Shown: one piece after another, positions 53,575 to 61,343 of the stretch
How the letters are laid out: each line of letters starts with the position of its first letter
Position numbering within the stretch: the first letter of the stretch is position 1
Assembly: GCF_021389935.1 (NCBI RefSeq)
Contig: NZ_CP089979.1
Location: 477,001 to 541,000 of the forward strand
Direction of reading: 5' to 3'
DNA length: 64,000 nt
From: Fulvivirga ligni
Lineage (GTDB): Bacteria; Bacteroidota; Bacteroidia; Cytophagales; Cyclobacteriaceae
The notes under the pieces: generated by a model
What the model saw: the letters and a program-made list of their open reading frames with translations, nothing else
The model's database searches: none
Told to the model about the DNA's origin: nothing
Translations under genes and position numbers: made by a program

Positions 53575-54567
53575 CTAATTGTTAATTGGTATTTTATTCA
53601 ATATTCTCTCTATAATTTTATGTGTGCTGATATTGTCTGCTTCAGCCTCATAATTAAGAATTATTCTGTGGTTAAGCACATCCGGCGCTACTTCTTTGAT
53701 ATCTTCTGGCAGTACATAATCTCTACCTTCAAAGTAAGCTATAGCCTTGGCTGCCAGGTTTAAATTAATTGTAGCCCTTGGCGATACTCCAAACTGAATG
53801 TAGTCAGCCTCATTATTTAAGCCATATGCTCTAGGGTCTCTGGTAGCATATACGAGCTCTACAATGTACTTCTCTAAAGATTCTGAAATAGAGGTCTGGT
53901 TTATCTCATTTCTAATAGCAAAAATATCTTCTTTGCTTAAGACTGTATTTACAGTGTAATCGAAAGTCATGTTAGAAATTCTACGCATTACTTCAAGCTC
54001 TTGCTCTTTCGTAGGATAGTCTACATGTACTTTCATCATAAATCTATCTACCTGGGCTTCTGGTAAAGGATAGGTTCCTTCCTGATCTACTGGGTTCTGG
54101 GTAGCTAGTACCAAGAAAGGCCTGTCTAACTGGAAGGTGGTTTCACCAATGGTCACCTGCTTCTCCTGCATTGCTTCTAGTAAGGCTGACTGCACCTTAG
54201 CTGGGGATCGGTTAATCTCATCAGCCAGGATCATGTTGGCAAATATAGGACCTTGCTTTACTTCAAAATTGGATTGCTTCTGATTATAGATCATAGTACC
54301 AATTAAATCTGCTGGTAATAGATCTGGGGTAAATTGTATTCTCTGAAAATCTAAATGTAATACTTTGGCTAGCGTGCTTACAGTAAGGGTCTTGGCTATA
54401 CCAGGGACTCCTTCCAGCAAAATATGGCTCTGCGTAAATAAACCTATTAAAAGTCTATTGATCATGGCCTCCTGGCCCACTACCACTTTTCCTACTTCAG
54501 AAAATACTTGTTTTATTTTATCTTGATGCTCTCTCTTCTTATCTACTGTGGTTACTGATTCTTCCAT
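53575..54567 (-). CDS. MoxR-family AAA+ ATPase
   Basis: Chaperone-like ATPase of 330 residues. Walker A is GVPGIAKTLTV, Walker B/sensor region is MILADEINRSPAKVQSALLEAM and the sensor 1 region is LATQNPVDQEGTYPLPEAQ. Members usually act with VWA or DUF58 proteins to assemble complexes or respond to stress, but no such partner is adjacent here: the upstream side is a divergent phosphatase and the downstream side a terminator. It is therefore an orphan. Confidence 0.93.
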   Translation of the reverse strand: MEESVTTVDKKREHQDKIKQVFSEVGKVVVGQEAMINRLLIGLFTQSHILLEGVPGIAKTLTVSTLAKVLHLDFQRIQFTPDLLPADLIGTMIYNQKQSNFEVKQGPIFANMILADEINRSPAKVQSALLEAMQEKQVTIGETTFQLDRPFLVLATQNPVDQEGTYPLPEAQVDRFMMKVHVDYPTKEQELEVMRRISNMTFDYTVNTVLSKEDIFAIRNEINQTSISESLEKYIVELVYATRDPRAYGLNNEADYIQFGVSPRATINLNLAAKAIAYFEGRDYVLPEDIKEVAPDVLNHRIILNYEAEADNISTHKIIERILNKIPINN

Positions 54568-54709
54568 TCCTAAGATTGGTTAAGTTTATGAGTACAACTG
54601 TAAAACTATTGCAATAATATATATTTAACGAAAATATTTTTACAAAGGGTTAGCTTAGATACTAACCGGTTAATTTTTAACATTTATTCATGTATCTTAT
54701 AAGTAATTT

Positions 54710-55402
54710 ATGAGACGTTTTGTTATTGGAGATATACACGGGGCCTATAAAGCCCTTTCGCAGTGCCTGGATAGAGCTGATTTTGACTATGAAGAAGATA
54801 GGCTGATCTGCCTGGGTGATGTGTGCGATGGCTGGCCAGAAACCAATCTGGCCATAGAGGAGCTGATGAAAGTTAAAAATTTAACCATGGTGAAGGGCAA
54901 TCATGATTTTTGGGCTGAAGAATGGGCCCGAACAGATAAAGCCGATGAATTATGGCTCAATCAGGGAGGAGCCGCCACGGTAAATAGCTATTCTAACGAA
55001 ATGCCAAAGAGCCATTATAATTTCTTAAAAAAGGCCTTTTTATATTATTTAGAAGATAATACTCTCTTTGTGCATGCTGGTATAGAAACGGGCATTCCTC
55101 TGGAGGCTCAAGGTTCTAATATATTCATGTGGGACCGCTCCTTATTTAAAACCGCCTACGAATCATACTTGAAAAATGACAACACCCAACTATCTGTGTA
55201 TGATGAAATATATATAGGCCACACTCCTATTCATAATTATCAACACCTTAAACCTTTAAAAGCATGCGAAGTATGGTTTATGGATACTGGCGCCGGCTGG
55301 GACGGGGTGTTATCCCTAATGAATATAGATACCAAGGAAGTTTATAGCAGCGACAAGGTAGACACGCTTTACCCTAAAGGATCTGGCAGAATTAAATATT
55401 AA
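54710..55402 (+). CDS. Calcineurin-like metallophosphoesterase (serine/threonine phosphatase type)
   Basis: 230 residues. The metal motifs GDIHGAYKALSQCLD, CLGDVCDGWPETN (GDxxDG), VKGNHDFWA and the later HAGI and GHTPIHNYQH form the PPP-family active site. Such enzymes act on phosphoproteins or diadenosine tetraphosphate (ApaH-like), and I cannot separate these two. It overlaps the 3' end of the convergent exonuclease gene by 4 bases. It is divergent from moxR across 142 bases. Confidence 0.9.
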   Translation: MRRFVIGDIHGAYKALSQCLDRADFDYEEDRLICLGDVCDGWPETNLAIEELMKVKNLTMVKGNHDFWAEEWARTDKADELWLNQGGAATVNSYSNEMPKSHYNFLKKAFLYYLEDNTLFVHAGIETGIPLEAQGSNIFMWDRSLFKTAYESYLKNDNTQLSVYDEIYIGHTPIHNYQHLKPLKACEVWFMDTGAGWDGVLSLMNIDTKEVYSSDKVDTLYPKGSGRIKY

Positions 55403-56769
55403 TCAGCCACTTCTATAATCTGTGCATCAGAACTATTGGCATAGCTCTGAATATAATGGTCAATCTCCACCGTGGTTTTGTAGTTTTTCACAAAAGTTTT
55501 AACATCATCCAGGTTTGTGACCTGCATATCTTTACTGCAGAAACCAAAACCATGGTAGGCGCCTTTTTCCACCAATACCACGGCCTGTTCATCTTCAGTT
55601 CTGCCTGAGCCTAATATCACAAAGGACTTTTCTACATTATAAAAAGACTGAATGGCTTCCGCCACCTTCGCATTATAGACTTCAACAGATTCTTGCCCAC
55701 CGCAAGCTCCTTTACATTTGCCTATGGGCACATCATAGCAAGCACCATCACTCTTTTGAATACCTGAAAGTTTCGGGCATAGTTCATATTCCTTCACCTT
55801 ATCTATCACAAAATACCAGGCATCATTGTGGGCATGAAAAGTCATTAATGGCATAAGTCCTTTTACACTTTTACCTATGTTAAACCTTAGATAGCCATCT
55901 CTGTCTTCATATTTATAAATAGCCCAAGGGTTGCTTTTCACTTTCTGGGCTCTGTTGTATTTGGGCCACAGCCTCTTAATCTCCTGAGATTCAAGCAACA
56001 ATGCCACCAGTTCGTTCCCTGTAAGTTCATAGCTGATGTGATGAATCTCATTTCTAATAAACTGATTCCTATTGTTTTTACTAGTGCCTGAGAAATGTCC
56101 TGTAATTCTTTTTTTAATATTAATGGCCTTACCCACATAAATAACATTGCCATGCTGGTCATGAAAATAATAGACTCCTGGCAGTTCAGGTAGGTTTTGA
56201 AATTCCTCCTTGGGTAAATTAGGAGGTAAGGTAGTTTCCTTAGAATTTCTTTTTAGTGCATCTGCAATTATCTCTGGAGATGACTTTACCATTTTATCAA
56301 ACAAAATGACGGTAGCATGTGCATCTCCACCAGCTCTGTGCCTATTTTCTATATTAATATCCAGCTGAGCGCATAGATTGCCTAACCCATAGGACCTTAA
56401 GCCAGGGAATACTTTTCTACTCAAACGTACAGTGCACAATCGCTTCGGACTGAAAGAAAGGCCTACATCTTCGAATTCCTTTTTTAAGAAAGAATAATCA
56501 AAGTGTACATTATGGGCTACAAATATTTTATCAGCCAGCAACTCCTGTAGCTTCTCTGCCACCTCCCCAAAAACCGGAGCACTGTCTACCATCTGCTGGT
56601 CTATGCCCGTAAGACCAGAAATATATGCGGGTATAAATTGCTCAGGGTTGATAAGGGTTTCATAAGAATCAATCACCTTCTCCCCATCATGGATGAAAAC
56701 GGCTACTTCTGTAATCTTTCCATTACCAGCAAAACCTCCGGTAGTCTCTATATCTACAATTGCGTACAC
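55399..56769 (-). CDS. DnaQ-like exonuclease fused to a Cho/UvrC-type GIY-YIG nuclease
   Basis: 456 residues. The N-terminal domain (1-175) has the DEDDh exonuclease motifs YAIVDIETTGG, FVAHNVHFDYSFL and HRAGGDAHATVILF. Residues about 190-280 form a GIY-YIG domain, LPGVYYFHDQHGNVIYVGKA. The C-terminal part (about 280-456) is a Cho-like extension with CYDVPIGKCKGAC. Known in other bacteria as a repair nuclease fusion (excinuclease Cho with epsilon-like domain). The start is a GTG at 56769; no ATG precedes DIETTG. It is one of two GIY-YIG nucleases in the window, with uvrC. Confidence 0.92.
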   Translation of the reverse strand: MYAIVDIETTGGFAGNGKITEVAVFIHDGEKVIDSYETLINPEQFIPAYISGLTGIDQQMVDSAPVFGEVAEKLQELLADKIFVAHNVHFDYSFLKKEFEDVGLSFSPKRLCTVRLSRKVFPGLRSYGLGNLCAQLDINIENRHRAGGDAHATVILFDKMVKSSPEIIADALKRNSKETTLPPNLPKEEFQNLPELPGVYYFHDQHGNVIYVGKAINIKKRITGHFSGTSKNNRNQFIRNEIHHISYELTGNELVALLLESQEIKRLWPKYNRAQKVKSNPWAIYKYEDRDGYLRFNIGKSVKGLMPLMTFHAHNDAWYFVIDKVKEYELCPKLSGIQKSDGACYDVPIGKCKGACGGQESVEVYNAKVAEAIQSFYNVEKSFVILGSGRTEDEQAVVLVEKGAYHGFGFCSKDMQVTNLDDVKTFVKNYKTTVEIDHYIQSYANSSDAQIIEVAD

Positions 56770-56922
56770 TCTACTAAAATAAAAATTGTGGTGCTTTTTC
56801 CCTCATCCTGATTTAAACATCTACAGCCTGCCAGTGTTAAAATTGTAAAAACAGCCATAAACTGTGATTTACCAATTTTTTAATTAACTTAATTAAGGCA
56901 CGGTATTTATAATAATATTATC

Positions 56923-57456
56923 ATGGCGACAACTAAAACAACAACCAATAGTAAAAAAGGCACAAAGAAACCTTCAAATAAAAAGAAGACTTCTGAGCCC
57001 CAAAATAAACAAACGGAGACCACAGATAATTCCAAACTAACAGCAGTTTTGGAATCTAAGGCTTTTGCTCTTGCTATGAATATTGCTGAAAAGATATCAT
57101 ACAGTAAGAGTAAAATTTTTAGACTGTTACAGCATGCCTTCGAAAAACTAAAAGACGAAAGTAACAGAAATAATATTCAGCGTGATTTCAAGCATAAAAC
57201 GGCTGTTCTCATTAGAATGGTTAAGGCTTATTACAAGCGCGAATACACCAAAATACCGACTGGTGCATTACTGAGAATTATTGCTGGTCTTGTATATTTT
57301 GTATGGGTACTGGATGTAATACCTGACTTTATTCCAATTCTAGGCTTAGCGGATGATATTGCCGTAATAGTTTGGGTTTACAATGGAATAAGCGATGAAA
57401 TAGACGCCTTTGAGCACTGGGAGTCATCCAACGCAATTAAAATAGATAACGAATAA
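56923..57456 (+). CDS. DUF1232 (YkvA-like) membrane protein
   Basis: 177 residues. A Lys/Thr-rich disordered N-terminus (residues 1-45) precedes a helical region and the DUF1232 signature VYFVWVLDVIPDFIPILGLADDIAVI in the C-terminal membrane-associated helices. DUF1232 proteins have no firm function. It is first in a three-gene group with the YtxH- and holin-like genes (11 and 0 bases apart), a common small envelope-stress cassette. Confidence 0.87.
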   Translation: MATTKTTTNSKKGTKKPSNKKKTSEPQNKQTETTDNSKLTAVLESKAFALAMNIAEKISYSKSKIFRLLQHAFEKLKDESNRNNIQRDFKHKTAVLIRMVKAYYKREYTKIPTGALLRIIAGLVYFVWVLDVIPDFIPILGLADDIAVIVWVYNGISDEIDAFEHWESSNAIKIDNE

Positions 57457-57467
57457 ACACCAACACC

Positions 57468-57677
57468 ATGGACAACGGAAACACAAAATTCTTAGCTGGC
57501 CTAGCTGCCGGTTTAGGAATAGGAACAGTATTAGGTATTTTATTAGCGCCTGAAAAAGGCAGCGAAACCTATAAAAAAATTGAAAGTACAGTAAAAGATG
57601 TAGCAAATGACCTCGTCGATTTCGGAGTTGAAAAGGCCAAGTCTCTTACTAAAGAAACAGAAAAAGCTGCCAAATAA
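57468..57677 (+). CDS. YtxH-domain small protein
   Basis: 69 residues. An N-terminal glycine-rich membrane helix (FLAGLAAGLGIGTVLGILLAPEKGSETY) followed by a charged amphipathic tail (IESTVKDVANDLVDFGVEKA) is the defining YtxH pattern. Members are induced by envelope or general stress in other bacteria. Its stop TAA shares one base with the next gene's ATG (TAATG), indicating coupled translation. Confidence 0.85.
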   Translation: MDNGNTKFLAGLAAGLGIGTVLGILLAPEKGSETYKKIESTVKDVANDLVDFGVEKAKSLTKETEKAAK

Positions 57678-58021
57678 TGTCATTTCTGAGCCGCATAGCC
57701 CGTAAGCCCATAGATTTAGTAGAAAATAAAGTATCTAAGTTAAAGTCACAAGTAAAAGAGGAAATCGAAGAGGCAGTCTCTAAGATGGCCTTGGTGGCTG
57801 TGATGATGATCATGCTGTGCTTTGCAGTACTTTTCGCAAGTATTGCATTATCACTTTATCTGAATGAGGTGTTAGAGTCCTCACTTATGGGCTATTTAGT
57901 GGTTTCTCTGGTATATGTAGGAATCTTTTTAATCTTGTTTTTAGCCAGAAATAAGAATATTATCTTCCAAAAAATGAAGGAGTTTGCCTCCTATTTATTT
58001 GGTGGACAAAACTTCAATTAA
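57677..58021 (+). CDS. Holin-X-like (phage holin superfamily) membrane protein
   Basis: 114 residues with an N-terminal amphipathic helix (DLVENKVSKLKSQVKEEIEEAV) and two membrane helices (ALVAVMMIMLCFAVLFASIA and LVVSLVYVGIFLILFLARN). This matches small chromosomal DUF1469/holin-X proteins found beside YtxH genes. There are no phage genes near, so it is not a prophage holin. It ends about 100 bases before the tRNA pair. Confidence 0.75.
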   Translation: MSFLSRIARKPIDLVENKVSKLKSQVKEEIEEAVSKMALVAVMMIMLCFAVLFASIALSLYLNEVLESSLMGYLVVSLVYVGIFLILFLARNKNIIFQKMKEFASYLFGGQNFN

Positions 58022-58050
58022 AATTTTTTAATTTTTTTCTGCCTAACCCA

Positions 58051-58080
58051 TTGCAAATTAAAAAGGCTTATATAAATTTG
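58051..58080 (+). promoter_or_regulatory. Promoter of the tRNA-Gly/tRNA-Leu pair
   Basis: TTG (58051-58053), a 19-base spacer and TAAATTTG (58073-58080). Both boxes and the spacing match the Bacteroidota sigma-70 consensus (-33 TTTG, -7 TAnnTTTG). Transcription would begin near 58086, about 34 bases before tRNA-Gly. Confidence 0.75.
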
Positions 58081-58119
58081 CACTCCACTTAGCGGAACAG
58101 CCACTAAGAAATACAAAAA

Positions 58120-58192
<73 letters not shown>

Positions 58193-58204
58193 CAAAAAAT
58201 CGAC

Positions 58205-58230
58205 GCCTGCACACGAGCAGGCTTTATTTT
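58205..58230 (+). terminator. Terminator-like hairpin between the two tRNAs
   Basis: GCCTGC (58205-58210) and GCAGGC (58217-58222) around ACACGA, followed by TTTATTTTT. It lies 13 bases after tRNA-Gly, which implies partial termination or a processing signal before tRNA-Leu. Confidence 0.7.
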
Positions 58231-58260
58231 TAACGACAATTTGGCTACGCTGTAGCTGAC

Positions 58261-58345
58261 GCCCGGGTGGTGGAATTGGTAGACACGCAGGACTTAAAAT
58301 CCTGTGACCATTGTAGTCGTGCGGGTTCAAGTCCCGCCCCGGGTA
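58261..58345 (+). tRNA. tRNA-Leu (anticodon TAA)
   Basis: An 85-base class II tRNA with a long variable arm. The acceptor stem GCCCGGG pairs with CCCGGGT (first pair G-U); the anticodon arm CAGGA-CTTAAAA-TCCTG carries TAA at 58295-58297; the T arm is GCGGG-TTCAAGT-CCCGC. The discriminator is A and CCA is not encoded. Confidence 0.97.
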
Positions 58346-58348
58346 CGC

Positions 58349-58392
58349 AAACCCCTGTTAATCTTTAGATTTTCAGGGGTTTTGTGTTTTTA
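58349..58392 (+). terminator. Intrinsic terminator after tRNA-Leu
   Basis: Stem AAACCCCTG (58349-58357) with CAGGGGTTT (58374-58382), then GTGTTTTTAGG on the plus strand. It closes the tRNA unit; the following minus-strand gene ends at 58398 and may also use it. Confidence 0.8.
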
Positions 58393-58397
58393 GGGGT

Positions 58398-59081
58398 TTA
58401 TAGAATATCTGCCAGTCGTTTAACTCCTCGCTGACTTAACCTTGGTAGTAATTTTTGCAGCAAGCATGCTGTGGTAAAAGCATCGCCCAATGCTGAATGT
58501 CTTTCCAGCGGCATTATCTTATATCTTTCTATTAAAGCATCTAATGTATACTTGCGGCGCAACACGACGGAGGCATCCATGCGTGGTTCTTCAAGCCTCA
58601 TAGCTAGATGCATGGTGTCAACGATTGGATTTTTTATCTGAATGTTCTCATTATGTTTTTTGAAAAAAGCATTTATCATACGAACATCAAAGTCAGCATG
58701 ATGGGCCACAAGAACCGCCTCCTCTAAATATTGAAGTATACTTTTTACAACGAGGTCTGCCGCAATTCCTGAAGCGCTCTGTCTCTTGGTAATTCCGTGA
58801 ATCTCCACGTTCTCAGGCATATTTTCAGAACTGTCATCTACGAATATATGGCAGCCCGTATTCACTTGAATAGATCCATTCTGAAAACAAACCCCACCAA
58901 AGGACAAAAGACGAGCCCTTTTCACATCTAATGAGGTAGTCTCGGTATCAATTACTACAAATTTGAGCTTATCAAGAGCTGATTTTTTATCCAGGCTATC
59001 AAATGACGCATAGTACCTTTTGACATAATCCGGGAGATCACGTGACTTAGATGAGAGAAAAAGTTTAGAGAAGAAGTGCAT
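58398..59081 (-). CDS. DnaQ-like 3'-5' exonuclease of a signalling operon
   Basis: 227 residues. The DEDDh motifs are complete: Exo I VVIDTETTSLD, Exo II VAHHADFDVRM, and Exo III RHSALGDAFTTA with His and Asp. Homologues sit beside DUF294 proteins in many bacteria, often near acetate genes, and their role there is unclear. It begins at the base immediately before the stop of the DUF294 gene (59081/59082), so the two are coupled. It is the last gene of the four-gene unit. Confidence 0.9.
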   Translation of the reverse strand: MHFFSKLFLSSKSRDLPDYVKRYYASFDSLDKKSALDKLKFVVIDTETTSLDVKRARLLSFGGVCFQNGSIQVNTGCHIFVDDSSENMPENVEIHGITKRQSASGIAADLVVKSILQYLEEAVLVAHHADFDVRMINAFFKKHNENIQIKNPIVDTMHLAMRLEEPRMDASVVLRRKYTLDALIERYKIMPLERHSALGDAFTTACLLQKLLPRLSQRGVKRLADIL

Positions 59082-60974
59082 CTATTGAAAGTAACTCAGC
59101 TGATATTTTAAACTCAACATTTTCTGCAGTTTATCTATGGGCTCAAATGTATTTCTTAATATTTGCCTGTCCAGCTTACCCAAACTATCAATAGGCACAT
59201 ATCTACCAGAATTGTTATGTTCAAATCCTGAAATGGCTCGAAATCTCATAAGATATTCATAAGCATCTGCAGCCTCCTCATAAAGCTCTCTTCTGGAGGG
59301 ATCTTTTTCCGCCAAAACCTGATAACGGCCAATGGTGTTCTTTACATCCATGATTCCTGCATCTAAACTAAGAACACGCGCCATATCTACCAGCGGCATC
59401 ATAGCTCTGGCCTTAATATCAAAATCATTTTTGTGCTCACCTGATCGCTCTATCATTAAGTTTTTAAAGAAACCCAGTGGCGCAGGGTTTTTAAGCGCAT
59501 TTTTAGCGAGAAAATTTAAAAAGATCTTCTCACTACTAATCTCATCTTGTATAAACCGATTGAGCTCATCCAAAAGGTTCTCATCCCCATAAATAAATCT
59601 GTAATCAAAAAAGATTGTAGACAGCATCAGCGCCTTTTCCTGTGGCTTTCTTATCCAGCCGCTGAAATAATGCTCCCATTGAGAAAGTGGCTGACACCAT
59701 TGAGAATTACCGGCCATCATATCTGCAGGACATTTCTTAAAACCCACCTGCTCCAGGGCGAAATTGACCTGAGTAGCAAGACCCAAGAAATATTGCTGAG
59801 TGTCCTCAGTCTCCGAATCAGCATATATCAGTGCATTATCCTGATCAGTCCTGAGCAGTTGCTCTCCACGACCCTCACTACCCATAGAAACCCAACAAAA
59901 TGACACCGGTGCGGCACCATTTTCTTCTTGATACTTATCGAGCTTGAGCTTAATGATCCGTTGCATCAATACATCGTTCATATGTGTAACCAAAGATGAT
60001 GTTACTTCCATGGACACATTCTGCTCGAGGTAAAAACGCACCAATCCATCTGCCTGGTTTCTCAATTTTGCCAGCTCTTCTATGGTTTTCGATTGTTCTA
60101 GGGCATAAACCAATGCCACTGGATGATTTTGCTGTGAGGCTAGCAAGTCCCGCTGACTCAATACACCCACAGGCTTATTACCATCCACTATACAGATATG
60201 CTTAATTTTATGACGAAGCATTTTAAGTAAATAGTCTGAAAGCGGAAGACCAAGAGGCATGGCCACCACCTGTGTAGACATGATTTTCGCCACGGGATCA
60301 TCAATGCTCAAAATGCCAGTGGCTATTTTAGTTTTGAAATCGGTATCCGTTACTATGCCTGTAAGTGAACCATCAGGCTCACAAATTACCATAGAACCAA
60401 TCCTCTTTTCAGTCATCATTTTTGCCACCTCTCGGATAATTACCGTCGACTTGCACCATATCAATTGGCTACACTGCCTCAACGGACTATTCCAATTCAG
60501 CAATGATCCAGACTCTTGAACCCTATTTTTGCTAGCCCCTGAAAATAAATGGGACTGTCCTCCTGCCAATCCAGAAGCAAAAAACATAGCCACTTGAGAA
60601 TTTAACTCCATCAAAGACCTGAAATTTGTAATTGGTAAGGCATAAATCAGACACTCGTCTTCACAGCGAGCTTGAAACACATATGGGTTTCCACTAATCA
60701 TAGCTCTAACACCAAAAAGATCTCCTTCATCACAAACATCTACCAAAGAAATTGTATCCGCCTCTTGCCTCTCTAGATGCACTACGCCCTCCTTCACCAC
60801 AAATAGATAATCTCCACTTTTTTGGTCTTGCTTAAAAACATATTCGTCAGGCTGAAAATATTTCACCTCCGCTTCTTTGGCCAAACCAAGAATTTCTTCT
60901 TTACCTAAATATGAGAAAGGTGGATATTTGAATAAAAAATCAGCAATTCGAGTAGCTATGAGGTTCTTTTCCAT
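59082..60974 (-). CDS. cNMP-binding/CBS/DUF294 nucleotidyltransferase-like regulator
   Basis: 630 residues. A cyclic-nucleotide-binding domain (about 10-130), a pair of CBS domains (about 165-285; CBS motifs RIGSMVICEPDGSLTGIVTD and GVLSQRDLLAS), then a GlnD-like nucleotidyltransferase domain with GSEGRGEQ at 365-372 and DQDN at 377-380, followed by DUF294_C. It probably senses a nucleotide and regulates its partner by nucleotidyl transfer, though this has not been shown for the family. The genes are 3 bases apart from the receiver upstream and adjacent to the DnaQ-like gene. Confidence 0.92.
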   Translation of the reverse strand: MEKNLIATRIADFLFKYPPFSYLGKEEILGLAKEAEVKYFQPDEYVFKQDQKSGDYLFVVKEGVVHLERQEADTISLVDVCDEGDLFGVRAMISGNPYVFQARCEDECLIYALPITNFRSLMELNSQVAMFFASGLAGGQSHLFSGASKNRVQESGSLLNWNSPLRQCSQLIWCKSTVIIREVAKMMTEKRIGSMVICEPDGSLTGIVTDTDFKTKIATGILSIDDPVAKIMSTQVVAMPLGLPLSDYLLKMLRHKIKHICIVDGNKPVGVLSQRDLLASQQNHPVALVYALEQSKTIEELAKLRNQADGLVRFYLEQNVSMEVTSSLVTHMNDVLMQRIIKLKLDKYQEENGAAPVSFCWVSMGSEGRGEQLLRTDQDNALIYADSETEDTQQYFLGLATQVNFALEQVGFKKCPADMMAGNSQWCQPLSQWEHYFSGWIRKPQEKALMLSTIFFDYRFIYGDENLLDELNRFIQDEISSEKIFLNFLAKNALKNPAPLGFFKNLMIERSGEHKNDFDIKARAMMPLVDMARVLSLDAGIMDVKNTIGRYQVLAEKDPSRRELYEEAADAYEYLMRFRAISGFEHNNSGRYVPIDSLGKLDRQILRNTFEPIDKLQKMLSLKYQLSYFQ

Positions 60975-60977
60975 AAA

Positions 60978-61337
60978 TCAGGCCGTTAAATTCTGAACAG
61001 TTTTTACTACATGCTTAGTACTAAAAGGCTTGGTTATATAATGATCGGCTCCAGCATCGTAGCCCTTATTTATATCCTTCTCTGTACCCTTGGCAGTGAG
61101 TAAAATAATCTTAGTATTCAGCTCACTATTATTCTGAATATAACTACAGACCTCATATCCATCTACCTCCGGCATCATAATATCCAGAATAATAACATCT
61201 GGCTGATGCCGATCCAAAAGACCTATAGCTTCCCGTCCGTCTCTGGCAATAAAAACAGCATACCCATTCTTTTTCATCAGGAACTCCAATGACATAATGA
61301 TATTTGGCTCATCATCTACTAACAATACTTTCTTCAT
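60978..61337 (-). CDS. Stand-alone response-regulator receiver
   Basis: 119 residues with only a receiver domain: Asp8-Asp9 in LVDDEP, the phospho-acceptor Asp52 in VIILDIMMPEVDG, and the Lys in YITKPFS. No output domain. It lies 6 bases after the symporter-kinase stop and is the likely phosphoryl partner of that kinase. Confidence 0.95.
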   Translation of the reverse strand: MKKVLLVDDEPNIIMSLEFLMKKNGYAVFIARDGREAIGLLDRHQPDVIILDIMMPEVDGYEVCSYIQNNSELNTKIILLTAKGTEKDINKGYDAGADHYITKPFSTKHVVKTVQNLTA

Positions 61338-61343
61338 ATCATA

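Noticed and set aside
57677-58021. Prophage remnant (holin-like gene)
   Set aside because: No other phage gene, integrase or attachment repeat is near, and the DUF1232-YtxH-holin trio is a common chromosomal arrangement. The tRNA pair downstream shows no duplicated 3' end.
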